Assembly (NCBI RefSeq): GCF_040958095.1
Contig: NC_091181.1
Location: 30,902,029 to 30,966,028 of the forward strand
Direction of reading: 5' to 3'
Source: Procambarus clarkii
Taxonomy: Eukaryota > Arthropoda > Malacostraca > Decapoda > Cambaridae
Length of the DNA: 64,000 nucleotides
Position numbers and translations under genes: made by a program. Position 1 is the first letter of the stretch, and every line of letters begins with the position of its first letter. Under the pieces are notes generated by a model, which saw only the letters and a list, made by a program, of their open reading frames with translations, searched no databases and was not told the origin of the DNA. Positions 33,382 through 45,500 of the stretch are shown here, in pieces.

Positions 33382-34257
33382 TGTTACGTACCCTTATAAG
33401 ATACGTAAGTGAATATATTAATATGTACATTTATAATTGTATGTAAATTACAAGCATGTATATTGTTATACTTATATGTTCTATGCAAATGCACATTCAT
33501 GTTACAGTGTTGGCGTTAGGCCCAGCGTATCGTGGGAATGATTGTTTATTTCTTTGTGTGATCAGTTTTCCCACGGGAACTAATGATTTATATGTGATCA
33601 TCAGTGGGTAACAGAGTGAAATAATAATTGAGTGAACTGTATCTGGCAAATTGTCGTGGGATCGTCCGTTGCTGGGGTGTGCATGCCATTATGCTATTCT
33701 GTATGCATATTTTAATTACTATGTAAAGAAACACGTACTTTTGTTGTCTATATCAATATGTACTAATTATTCATTAAGTTAGTTTAAGATTACTCTTGTC
33801 ACAATGTAGTGCTCCATTGTTGAAATATTAATAATTGTAACTTTGGCAATTTATTCGCGGGGCAAGGCAATGTGTTTTTGACTCTCATATTGGAGTTCAG
33901 TGGCTGAGCAGAAACCGGGGAGATAACACTTGTTGGAGTTAAGTCATTCTTTTATTCTAGCCATATAATTATTCTTAGTATTGATTTAATGTCTGGAAGT
34001 TACAGTGATATTTTTTAATGTGATATATTGTGACCATATAATCATCTGTTTGCCTTTGAGATTTATTTAATATAAATTATATATATATACTTAGTATCTT
34101 TATTCTTCAGTCCTATGAAGATTCTATTTTATGCTCATTACCCATTAAGGGGTTATACTGGTGATTCGCTATTGAGAACAGCAGTTGTGTCGTATCCCTA
34201 GACTTATTAAAGTTTGGCTGCTGTAGGATCACGAGCCGTAACGTACGATAGGTAACA
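33382..34257 (+). repeat. 3' LTR
   Basis: 876 bp, the same length as the 5' LTR and no difference seen, followed by the target duplication cccct at 34258-34262. Confidence 0.95.
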
Positions 34258-34487
34258 CCCCTCACTCCTGTGTGCATGCATGTGCGTGCGTGCATGCCTG
34301 AGTGTGTGTGCGTGTGGCGGGGGGGGAGCAAACACCCAAAACACTACAGAAACGTTCCTGTTATTCCTGTTGTACAGCATAATAATAACTTAATGATTCG
34401 TAACACGCGCATAATGATGAATTTGTATTTTATTGATAATAATAATTAATTAGCGTCATGCTAAGACGGTGTTCACTTGTGTTTCAG

Positions 34488-35477
34488 GTCCCGGGTGTAT
34501 GGTCCCGGGGCGAGGCTGTCAGCTGTACACCATCCTGTAATGGTACTGCTCCAGGAGATCTCGTCCCTGATCCAACCAACTGTCGACAATATTACATTTG
34601 TTTAGCGAATGGGAAAGTGTCTGATTTTACAGAAGAATGTCCCGAAGGTCAAATATTTGATGCTGGGAAGAACAAATGTGCTGATAACGGGACGTGTGGT
34701 TTATGTGAACCAGTTTGCAAATTTTCGTGTTCCGAAACAAATTATGATGTAATAGCAGATCGAACCGACTGCAGCACCTTTTATATATGTGTAACAGGCA
34801 ATCCACCGCAGCCTATTACGTGTAGCGGCAATACACCTTATTTCAATGGAATTGGTTGTACGGCGGACAAGTCCCAGTGCTGTGACGGGTGCATAGCCTA
34901 CTGCTCAGAGCGCTACACACAGATTCCTGACCCAACCAACTGCACCAACTTCTACTTCTGTGAATATGAGGGTTACCCAGAGGAAACCAGCTTATATCAG
35001 TGCGCCACAGGAAATTTTGATGAAAATGCAGGGGTATGTTCAGAAGAAGCAACATGTAACCAGCCTTGTACAGGTGGAGGAGGCACCACCACTACGACTG
35101 AAGGCAATGCTGCCCACTGTGTGGACACCTTCGTGTGTCAGAAAACGGGCTACTTTCCCAGATGCACCAACAGGTGTGATCCACACTATTACCACTGCAC
35201 GTCTTCTGATATAAGTCACGAGGTGCAGGCTTTGACATGCAGTAATAACAAGGTTATTAATCCAGATACTATGATGTGCGTGTCACAGGCAGAGTGCCCA
35301 TACCCACTAAGTTCACCACACCTATTCCCTCCCAAGTATCCTCCCCCACCTCTCTTTACCCAGCACTCTCCACTCATATCCACCCAGATCTCTACACCCA
35401 CCTCTTCCCACCCATTCCCTACATCCTCTCAAACAAAAACAAATAAATTCATTGAATCGCCTAAAGATAAATCTTAA
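34488..35477 (+). CDS. Peritrophin-like protein 2, main exon (four CBM14 domains)
   Basis: Begins after the acceptor tgtgtttcag in phase 0, matching the signal-peptide exon at 20783. With that exon the product is about 341 residues. Four type-2 chitin-binding domains lie at about 34530-34695, 34715-34890, 34895-35060 and 35115-35295. The first three align one to one with those of the gene at 16229, including the DPTNC..YY.C signature. A Gly/Thr linker (GGGGTTTTTEG) precedes the fourth. The C-terminus is a Pro/Ser/Thr-rich tail of about 50 residues. The product is probably extracellular, in cuticle or gut lining. The two genes are tandem paralogues; only this one shows the fourth domain in the same exon. 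Confidence 0.9.
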   Translation, partial: VPGVWSRGEAVSCTPSCNGTAPGDLVPDPTNCRQYYICLANGKVSDFTEECPEGQIFDAGKNKCADNGTCGLCEPVCKFSCSETNYDVIADRTDCSTFYICVTGNPPQPITCSGNTPYFNGIGCTADKSQCCDGCIAYCSERYTQIPDPTNCTNFYFCEYEGYPEETSLYQCATGNFDENAGVCSEEATCNQPCTGGGGTTTTTEGNAAHCVDTFVCQKTGYFPRCTNRCDPHYYHCTSSDISHEVQALTCSNNKVINPDTMMCVSQAECPYPLSSPHLFPPKYPPPPLFTQHSPLISTQISTPTSSHPFPTSSQTKTNKFIESPKDKS

Positions 35478-35598
35478 CTGCATTAATTGGCTAATTTGCA
35501 TCACATCAAAAGATTGTACTAATTTTGATAATAAAATCAGCAATCTTAAGACAGCACTTGAGTGGAAATATATCTTGAACATCACTCTGGCTATCCCT

Positions 35599-35599
<1 letters not shown>

Positions 35600-35664
<65 letters not shown>
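35600..35664. repeat. (AAT)n microsatellite
   Basis: About 21 trinucleotides; poly-asparagine and poly-isoleucine frames here are artefacts. Confidence 0.97.
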
Positions 35665-35824
35665 TAGACGTTGAGATGTTTCACTACAGACATTTTCAAT
35701 GTTGAAGTTTCGGTTTATATATATTGGTACTAGCAAGATGGTGTTGTATATCCAAGAGTAGTTTTTTACACTGGCAGTGCTTGCATGTTGTTGGAGTAAC
35801 ATGTCAGCGTAGCCTGTAGGAGAG

Positions 35825-36230
35825 TGGTTTATTATTATTAACATCTTTATTGACAAAATTAATTACAATTTTGCCTAATCTGAGGATTTTGATAGTCTTA
35901 TTAAATTGTGGATAATGCTAGTATTCACTGTCACGCAGGACAGAGGGTCATACATAAGACAATAGGTCTAAACTATAGGCTGGAGCACATATATATCATG
36001 GTTACAATCAATGTTTTAATGTATGGATATGTGAAAACAACTTTCTATTGTGCACTGCCACACAAGGGCAGGGATGGGTTCATAAGTGATACAGCTTAGA
36101 AGTAATATAAATAAAAATTGTTCTTCATTCTTTAAAATGGACAAGCAAATTTTGGGTAAATTGTTAGGATGTCGTCCAGAACACCTGAGTCAATAAAATA
36201 GTTACACAGTTGGTGGTACAAGAGGCCAGG
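35825..36230 (-). pseudogene. LINE 3' end fragment (minus)
   Basis: acatctttattgacaaaatt at the left end is a typical reversed LINE 3' terminus. 36140-36215 (gcaaattttgggtaaattgt) resembles the ORF2 C-terminal region at 7190-7250. It is strongly decayed. Confidence 0.5.
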
Positions 36231-36628
36231 AGAGTGGTGGGCGCGCTGAGGAGTACTAGGATGTGAAATCTGCAGGAATCAGAGAACCACCGCCACTGTT
36301 CCTTGATTGCTGTTTTGGTTCTAGTGGATTTTACAATAGTATCACAGTAATCTGTTACTTTAGTGACACAATTCTCATATAATGCATTAACGGTAGTATA
36401 AGAGCATCAGTTATACAATTCAGAAATACTGTACAAAGTGAATGTGTAAATTTTCCGGGATATTGAATATTTTATTTTTAAAACTTTGAGGTTTGGCATT
36501 ATTTATGGTATTTAAACCGAGGATGGCAAAATGATTACTAATTACTGTAATTCATGTACAGTTGACAGCATTATAGATGAGACCGTGAGCAATGAGATAA
36601 TCCCTGAGATGTGTGACTTTGAGTCAAA
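36231..36628. other. No gene recognised
   Basis: AT-rich; nothing seen. Confidence 0.4.
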
Positions 36629-36925
36629 TTAAAGTTGAATACTTACATTATTGTCCCTGACATATTTTACAAACACCTTACCATTTATATTTGCCTTGAC
36701 GTCACCCAAGCTAGTATATCTAGCATTAAAATAATCCATAACAATAGTTTCAGAGCTGCTGGTGATTTTTGGAAGAGAAGCCTCCACCATTTGGTGACAC
36801 CTTACATCCACATTAACTAAATAAAAAAAAAGTTGCTTTAGCAATTTGAAACCACTAGTAACGTGTGAGTTGTCACTTGTGGATTTTAACCTCTTTACTT
36901 GTAGGCTACTTTTAACATACATCAA
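36629..36925 (-). pseudogene. LINE endonuclease fragment
   Basis: The minus strand encodes MDYFNARYTSLGDVKANING, matching GDLNARHTSLGTVGSINANG of the full-length LINE endonuclease (about 28490-28550). Residues beyond this are diverged and the rest of the ORF is missing. Confidence 0.65.
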
Positions 36926-36929
36926 GATT

Positions 36930-39373
36930 CTGACGTCATGTGAACCAACATTTGGAAATGATACATAACCTGAGAGTCAGCGGCACCAACATACATGAGA
37001 ACAAAGACTCTTACTCACACTTCTCATATTCCAAGTGAAAAATTTAAGTTATTTTCTAAAGACAATATTGTTCATGAAGTTGACGAGGATTAATGTTCAC
37101 AAGGGTCACAAGTTGTGGCCATTACGCATTAATGACAAATTTTCGGTAATGTTGAAGAGGTCTCGCATAGTTCTTGGTTTAGGTTCAAATCCTTGTCTTC
37201 GGTTCTTCTAATGTTTACACATTCTTCATAAGTCACAGAGGTATATGGAATGAGGGCTTGAGTGCATTTGCTAATTTGTGTTGAGGCACATTCATTACCC
37301 CGCTACACTCGCGGAGAAGAGATTAAAAGAGTTTTCTTCGACATTTTGAACATGCTGAATTTACACATTCTTTCACAAAGTATGCAGAAGATTGAATGGT
37401 CTCCATGGCGGCAAAAGTTCGAGCCCTGAAGGGTCGGGTTTAAAGTTCAAATTAGCGATTTATTATGCATACGAACAAAGTTTTCTCCCCATTAGATAAT
37501 ATTAGTTACGATGGCTTGGTAGTTTTAGTAAATTATTAGCAGAATTAAATTCTCTTCATTTTCTACAATGTTAGGGTGAAGTCAGTTTATCTTTTGAGAC
37601 ATTTATTGTCAGCACTCTGGCCATATTCACCGAGAAGCAGGATGCACCTCTCGAGTGTACTCAGATCATGAGTGCCTCCAAGTGGATGGAATATATAGTC
37701 CACACACATGTGTGTATGTGTTGACTAATTAGGTTCGGGTAAGAATCATAGTTGGTTTTCATTTTAATTTTTTTTTAATGTGTCGGACCAAGTCCATTAT
37801 CAGTAGTCCGGTAACACAAGAGAATAATTCATTTTAAAAAATTCTTAAAATATTCGTCATATAAATGCTCAATGAATGTATTAATAGTCTTAAAATAAGT
37901 AATTTATAATTGGAGTGTATACAAAACTGGCTAGTTTCTTAATACCTTGTTCACAAACTTTCATATATTTTTTATAGAGAGGAGAATAATGCGTCCTTTT
38001 ATGTTGGGTTACGTTAAGTAAGCTAAAATCAATTTAAAATTAAGGTACCAAAATACCCTGGCAGCAAATGTTTTCATTCAACACGACAAAAATACTTGAA
38101 TTTCTGTTTGAAAATAGTTAAGCAGTGAAGGTAGCATCCCTGTACAGAGTTGGGTTTATCCAGCAGTTGTTCTCAAAGTTCATGTTCTCAGTTCTATACA
38201 CTGTGTCGGCTGAGTGCTGCTGCCTAGAACTGGTACGAAAATGCAGTAATCCACTCCTGCTTTTGCATTCAAATAAATTATTAATCCTATCGTATACATT
38301 GTATTTATATAAATTTTAATATACTATTTGTTTAGAACATAAGAATCAAGGAAACTGCAGAAGGGCTGCTGGCCCATAGGACGCAGCTCCTATTTTATTT
38401 TTATTTAATTGTTCTTGGAAGTACCGTAGGTGAATACTTATGTTCTTGAAACTTGTTCTATTCCATAACTCTTCTTGTAATCAACGGCTGACGATGAACA
38501 TCTAAATAATTGTGAAGTGTGCACTGATGAGAATAATAATAACCAATAATATAAACTTGGTCCACCTGACTTATATACAGGGAATTATTTATATAAATAA
38601 GAAACAACAGATACTATATTACATATAAATAATGTAAACCTAAATTTTAGCCGACAAGGCTAAACAGCATCACTGACCAGACGATTTGCATCCTGTAAGA
38701 ACTATTTAATTATTTCTCTTTATTCAGTTTCAAAACAAAATGTGAGGGTGACAGCACATGTGAGGCCACAGTTATGAGAATGATCACACTTCCTGTGATA
38801 GTTTGTATTTTGAAGATCGGCTTTGTGGAGTCACATCATGTAACATTCCATTTATTGCAATCTTTTTCGCAAAAAATGTATATATTTCTGGTGGTTTGAA
38901 CTTTAATTTTGTGTTACTGAAGCATCGATGTTGCATCAGTTCAGACTTGACATAAAGGGACCCCAGACACCGCGGGAAAATCAATCATACATCGTTATCC
39001 TTCATCAGGAAGGCTTATTGAGTCGACAGATTGCTGCCACGTGTTCAATCCAAAGATCCACTGCAGCATCATTCACAGGTGACATAAGGCAAGAAGTTAT
39101 AAAATAATCAGAGGCTATGGACGGGATAACGGCAATTTAAATCGTCAAAACATTGATCTATGAGGATCCTGACTACTGGAAAGAACAGCCAGTAGTGTAC
39201 ACTAGTTGAGTTGCTGGCTAGAAGCAGCTCCTACCATCACTGTCATAATGCAAGCCCAATAAGGAATCATTTCTCAAAAGAAAACCTCATCTAAGACCAG
39301 CTCAAATGTTAAAAAAAATTGGACTGAGGATGACTAGTCTAAAATCATATTCCTAAGAGAATCTCTCGTAAAG
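36930..39373. other. Intergenic stretch, no gene recognised
   Basis: About 2.4 kb of AT-rich DNA. A short dispersed-repeat piece at 38337-38400 (gaaactgcagaagggctgct) is shared with 40295 and 52665. Short open frames at 38125-38319 and 38784-38984 carry no motif. Confidence 0.5.
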
Positions 39374-39581
39374 CGTTCTGGCCTCAGCAGCTGAGACCCG
39401 TATGTTGTGAAGAACCCGGTACCTCGGCTGCTGAGAGCCGTATATAGTGAAGAACCTGATATCTAAACTGCTGAAGAAGGCGCGGATAGCGAGGAACTTG
39501 GTACTTCAACTGCTGAGGGAGGCGAAGATTGCTGGAAACCTGGTACCTCAACTATTGAGGGAGGCGTAGGTGGCGAGGAAC
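39374..39581. repeat. 42-bp minisatellite overlapping the 3' end of a coding exon
   Basis: On the minus strand five units of 40-42 bp start with gttcctcgcc-type or gttcttcac-type sequence and contain ctcagcagttgaggtacc variants. The first unit supplies the last codons and the stop of the gene at 39548-47518; the others form its presumed 3' UTR. Confidence 0.8.
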
Positions 39582-42500
39582 CTGAGGACACCGGTGAGGG
39601 AGAAGGGGCACTTTGGGTACTGGACCTGGCAGTTTGCACCAGAGCGACCCATCTCCATAGCCTCCGTCAAAGAGGTCTTCCCTACCAGCGTCTGCAGCCA
39701 CAAACTCCTGTTTCGGAAAGAAAACAAAATATATATAAAGTAAAATACAATTTGTTTAAGACAAAAAATGAATACTGTATTAAGATATGGGTAGGAAGGA
39801 GTTGTGGAGTGAGGAGACTTACCTGGCGGAACCAGGTACGATGACCAAAAGGTTAAGGAAGGCTGGGAAGGTGGGGAGGTCAAGTTACAGCCCCGCTCCT
39901 GTGCCAGGTAAGTCCACTACGGGCACACCATAGCCCGTGCTACTTGGAACTTTTTGTTCCCAGTACCTGAATCTATAACAACAACAGCTGGGAAGATGAG
40001 GGGGGGGGGTTAGGGAGTACTCACCTGGCCAGCCCTGACACAATCATCTCAATTGAGTCAGCGTCACCTTCCTTGACACTAAGCTCAGACTCGGCGACGT
40101 AGGTGCAGACGGAGCGCTGCATGCACGACGTGGAGTCGAGGTCGTACTGAGCGAGGGCATCATCTAGCTGGCTGAGGATAGAGGTGAAGGGGGCCACTGG
40201 CAGCAGGCCTCCATCTGCACCAGAGAGACGGCGTCAGAGGCGAATGTTTGACATGGCTAGCAAATGTATGATATACAAAATGACTAAGAATACAGAAAAC
40301 TGCTGAAGGCCTATTTTCCCGTACGAGGCAGCTCCTGTTTATATTCCCCCAAACTCACTCATATATGTCTAACCTGCGCTTGAAACTATCCGCGTCTAAC
40401 ATGTTACCCGGTAATTTGTTACATAAAAAACAACCCTCTTTCCAAACAACAGTTTTCTACGTATTTCCTAAATCTAAACTTACCCAATTTATATCCATTG
40501 TTTCATGTTCTATTTTATCTTGATATGAGAATGTTACTTGAAATACAGACGGATCATATAAATTTGAAAACAATTTAAATCTTTGACATAAATATCACAG
40601 TAACAAGGTTATCGCAAATAACCGAACTCAATTACGGGTTCACTATAGCCCGTGCTACATGGACATTTCATTCTGAGTAGCTAAAACAACAACAACACTG
40701 ATTGATGAAGATTAAGCCACCCAAGAGGTGGCACGGGCATGAATAGCCCGTAAAGAGAAGAACCAGGTTATGTTGTTAAAGATTTAGCTACTCGGGACGA
40801 AGTGTCCATGTAGCACGGGCTATGGTGAGCCCGTATGAACCAGGAGTAGCGCTTCTTATTAAGAGAGAGATGAAGTGTGGTGAGAAAACACATTGAGCGA
40901 TTAAATGTATATACAGGATAAACGATGAGGATTATTACACGATTGAAAAAGCAGTCATCTACAACCAGCCATTAATGGCTCCGATGCGAGTGTGAATATC
41001 TGGAGGTGTGAACCTACCACGCTCAATATTCCGGCCGTAGGAGTTGGAGTAGCCGCCTGTGCCGCCTGAGATGAGGGTGGAGACCCAGGCGGCCAACTGC
41101 GGCAGGAGGAGAGAGGCGATTAATATCAGCGCACCAATGGAGATGATAGAGGCCCAGTTGATGGACATGAGGGAACTGAGGGCGGTGCTGGTGGTGGCCC
41201 CGAGGTTCTCCCCGATGTTGAGTAGTGACGACGTCGGGATGGATACGAAGGGCACAATGAAGCTGAGACCAAGCTGAAGCCAAGAGTGATTGTTAGTGGT
41301 GTCAAAGCTCGTGCCCTCTTCCTCTCTCCTCAATTTTATATCATGATATTTTGTCTTCATACCATTAAGGTAGTGAGTGTCTGGCACTGATGCCAAGTGT
41401 CCCACAGGCACCAGAACTGATACTTACGTCGAGGGTCTTGGCGCCGGAGCCAAAGGTGAAGAAGCGACCGCTCTGGTTCTTGTAGTTCATCGGCGGGTAG
41501 GAATAGCTGGAGGTCTCTGGCTCTGTATCTGTGTCTGGAGGACCAGTTACATAATAACTTGGGTAGTGACAGTGTTGCGCGGGAGGCGACAGGAAACGAT
41601 GAAATAAAGCACCTCATGCCAAATGCTACAGTTTGGTAACACAATAATTATAAATGTCGTGTAACCAAACCGTAGAATTTAACGCAAGGAGGCTTATTAT
41701 CAAGTAAAGTTTGTGAAAAATGGTTCCCCTAGTAAAGAATAGTATAGCTTTCAAAATGAGTATAATAGCACCAGGACGAGTTGACCTGGAAGTCAACTCC
41801 GTAGCTTGTGTAAACGGATTGGCACAATCAATTTCTAGATATTAAAGTGAAAAATGATTGCGTACCCAGGACTTGTCTTGCGTGTTTGTGCTCACAACAA
41901 CCCACCAGTGAAGCAGTTTAAGATTTGTTGGCAAAATATAATATTTTGCCCAAGAAACACGAATCGTTAGCTGTGGGCTTAGGAATTACCTCCCTCACAC
42001 TCGCGAGAAAGGACTGTGAATGATGAGGATATTGGTTACACTTGCTCCAGTTATAGCCTCGCATCGCAGGTATGATAAGCATGATGCAACATCCTAATGA
42101 TCATTCTCACATTATGATCTGGCTTAACAACACCTTCTCATGAAGTCACATCAATTATTACCATGGAATGTTACGTAAATTACAACTCACAACATGTTCT
42201 ACCCACAGACGAAGGTGATTAAATATATATTTATCCAAAAAATAATTTATATAAACATAATTTGTCCGCCTATACACTTAATGTATTCAACGAGCCATAA
42301 CAACAGCGTGAAACACAAGGTATTGTTACAACATACCAAAGAACGTTTTCCCAGAAGCATAGTCAAACTTGGCGGTGTCGTTCGCGTAGTCAAGTGGGTG
42401 GAAGTCAGGGGACACGACGCTGTAGTCGGACACTCTCTTGATCTGCGGGAAGAAGCGGAGCTCAAACTGTGGACACCTTGTTGCTGGTCAGTGATCTATG

Positions 42501-45500
42501 GCGTTATGCTCAGCCGCTGGGATGCTTGTGACCTAATATTGAGCTGTCTGGGGAAAGCTTTAGTGCAAATACTGCACATCTTTAGAGGGGGTAGTGCCTA
42601 GTGGGCCAGTAATGACCAGTTTGGGTATTTTGGTCTGGGTTACTGAAGGGGTTTTATAGCGTAGTTTTGAACGATGAAGGGTACGTGGCCTACACTGAAC
42701 TGCTGAGGTAGGTTGTGGCCTACACTGAACTGCTGCGAGAAATTGTAGCCTATTATACAAGGACGTACAATGTATTGTGTAAAATACAAAATACAAATTG
42801 CTAACCATGGCAGGAACGTACGAACTCAAGCCATCCATCTATCCAAGCCTCCATTGCATTGAAAACGCTGATTTTTCAATTATTTTATACGTCGGAGATC
42901 ATAACATACACAAAGAGACGTATTAGTTAAGAGGACGGATTGTTAGTTTCTAGTTGGAGGGATTTTGAATCAATATTAAACCAAAATCATAGCAAACTTT
43001 AATGACCCGAGCAGGAGAGAAATGGTTGGGCACGTTTCATTTCAACTAATGCCTCTGTTCACCTAGTGGTAAATAGGTACCTGGGAGTTAGGCAACTGTT
43101 TGGGGTTACATCCTGTAGAAGGTCAATATATTGACCTAGGGAGGACCTCAATACAACCTTCATGTCCCGAAAAAGGGGAATTAGTTAGTTTATATATATG
43201 AGGCCTAGACAAAATCAAATATTTTAACTAACATTGTTAAAATCTGAAATACAGTATAATAACTTGTGAAATATTTGTAAAACTCGGAACATATAATTGA
43301 AGTTCATCTAGTGAAATGAATAAAAATATGACACCAAATTAAGAGTGGAATAATGTTAGTCAATCGTTATTAGCACATATAGACCTATTTACTCAAATTA
43401 AAACTTTTCCAAGAAGAAAATAATAAGAAGCCTAATCAATATAATTAGTAGAGCCAAACACATGAAGTTAAAATTCAGACTATAAGATGTCTTTATGATT
43501 ATGATTAAATGCTTGAAAAATACTTAATAGAAAGGTTTAAAGACAATCAAGCATATGCATGTTATTATTTTGAAGTAGAGGAAATGTTTACAACCGAGGT
43601 TCGAGTTGATATATATTTAGTGACAGTCATAATAAGTTCAGAGTCGAAACATTCCTTCCTCAGTCACCCAATATTATTTTCATAAATAACTGATTTGTGT
43701 GAGGTTAAAGGTCTCATTTAACCAATGTCAAGTGTACGTTGCATCAACAGGCCAGAAAATGATATACATTTTAGGTAGACATTCTTACCAGTGTTGATTT
43801 TCTGACTTGTCTGAAACTCCTTAGATGAAGTTGTCAAGGTTTAAGTCAGGGTCTCAAGTATACGATTCGTCACGTCAGGCAGAAATACCGATACTTAATA
43901 GAGTAACATCTAATCATCATGATGCTGAAAACTTCTGAAAAGCTGAAAAGCAGGTTGGACTTCTATCTCACTTGACGTCAGTATTTGATATTTTCAACTT
44001 TCTAAGCATAAAAATTATGAGACTTCTCGTATGTCAATAAGGATTACTAGTTAACTGTCAAATCAGAAACCCAGATTAACTGTTTCACAAATAACTTTGA
44101 GCTCATTCTACCTACTCACGCAATCTCATCACATCTGACGTAACAGAAAGTGACTGTGAGGAATGCGATAAATATGGCGAATCACGTTTGTTTTTCGGTG
44201 TGGAGCTCGCTCGCGTACTCACAGCAGCTCAAGTACAGCTTCAGGAGGCTTACAGAAACACGCTGACCCTAAATGAGCGTGGCGAGGGAGGAGGTCAGCT
44301 GGAGATACGAGAGGGCAGACAAGAGAGCCACTCACCTGGCCGGTGTCGGCGGAGCGGTAGGAGGAGCGCCGTCGGTCCTACGGGGGATAATACTGGTCAG
44401 TGGCGGACACTGGCAGCACCACTGCTAATGGTACCTGTATACATCTGTATCCTAGTGGTACCTGTGTACACCTGTATCCTAATGGTGCCTGTGTACACCT
44501 GTCTCTTAGTGGCTCCTGCATGTTAGTGATACCTGTATACAGCTGTCTGTTAGTGGTACTTGTATACACCTGACTGTTAGTGATACCTGTCTGTTACTAA
44601 ATATCTGTATACAATTGTCTGCTAACGGTACCAGTATACACCTGTCTATTAGTGGTATCTGTATACACCTGTCTGTTAGTGGTATCTGTATACACCTGTC
44701 TTCTAATTGTGCCTATATATATATATACCAGTCTGGTAATAGTACCTTATATACCAGTTCATTAATAGTACTTGTATTCACCAGTCTGCTAATGCTATCT
44801 GTATACACGATTCTGCTAATGATATTTATATACACCAGTATGCTAATAGTACCTCTGTACACCAGTCAGCTAATAGTAATTAACTACACCACTGCTAATG
44901 GGACCTGTATACACCAGTCTGCTAATGGGACCTGTATACAACAGTGTGTTAATAGTACCTGTATACAACTGCTAATAGCAGTTATATTTATACGCCATTA
45001 GTGCTAAAATTAGCTTCAAAACTGAAGTCCTTACCCCAGCAAACACACACATGTTCACAGGTTTTTTTAAGTGTTATTACGTTGTTTCAACGTTGTAACA
45101 ACGAACTAATCGTAAATTAATGATATGGTTACGTAGTGAAAACTGACTATCAGAAAAAACTCGCGTTTATGACACGTAGCACAGCGTTCAGATCAGCGCT
45201 GTTGGCTCGCAACCGAATGGTCCCGGGTTCGATTCCCGGGCCAGAAGATACGTTTGGGCACACTTGATGGCCCGTTCACTAGCAACGAAAAGGTACCGGG
45301 AAGTTAGGCAGAACAGTTCAGGTGGAATATTAGCTGTTAGCCTAGCTAACTGTCTAGCATTCTCTCCCTTAACAACCTATTGTGGTCTACGAATGATTAG
45401 CTGTGGAGTGAAAAGGAATTGTATGTTTGGAGTCGTGAGCTGAAGTCATTCCATAGTTGGTGAGGTGGTAGTAAGAGTCGTGTCACTCAGCTGTCACCAG

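Larger units (their letters stand above)
21560..34257 (+). mobile_element. Young Gmr1-like Ty3/Gypsy LTR retrotransposon with nested LINE
   Basis: Two 876-bp LTRs (21560-22435 and 33382-34257), each starting TGTTAC and ending GTAACA, look identical by eye. The 5-bp target duplication cccct is at 21555-21559 and 34258-34262. Internal parts in order: primer binding site, gag with coiled coil and zinc knuckle, aspartic protease, integrase, reverse transcriptase, RNase H, purine tract. Integrase upstream of reverse transcriptase is the arrangement of Gmr1-like Gypsy elements and differs from the usual Gypsy order. One break is evident, the insertion of a 5.6 kb LINE (26464-32035); otherwise it looks whole. 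Identical LTRs imply a very recent insertion. It lies in the intron of peritrophin-like gene 2, in the same direction as the gene. Confidence 0.95.

Noticed and set aside
36629-36925. Host gene on the minus strand
   Set aside because: The only conserved part is a LINE endonuclease block; the rest is not conserved with anything I know.
40697-40845. Hammerhead-type self-cleaving ribozyme in the hairpin elements
   Set aside because: A gatgaag stretch recalls the CUGAUGA core, but I could not place the GAAA box and three stems around it.
44188-45001. Plus-strand open frames of 112 and 128 codons
   Set aside because: Period near nine codons of a minisatellite keeps frames open; no domain, and the real exon here (44336-44377) is on the other strand.
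45178-45250. Possible tRNA gene
   Set aside because: B-box arm is good but the acceptor stem does not pair and the body continues as a SINE.
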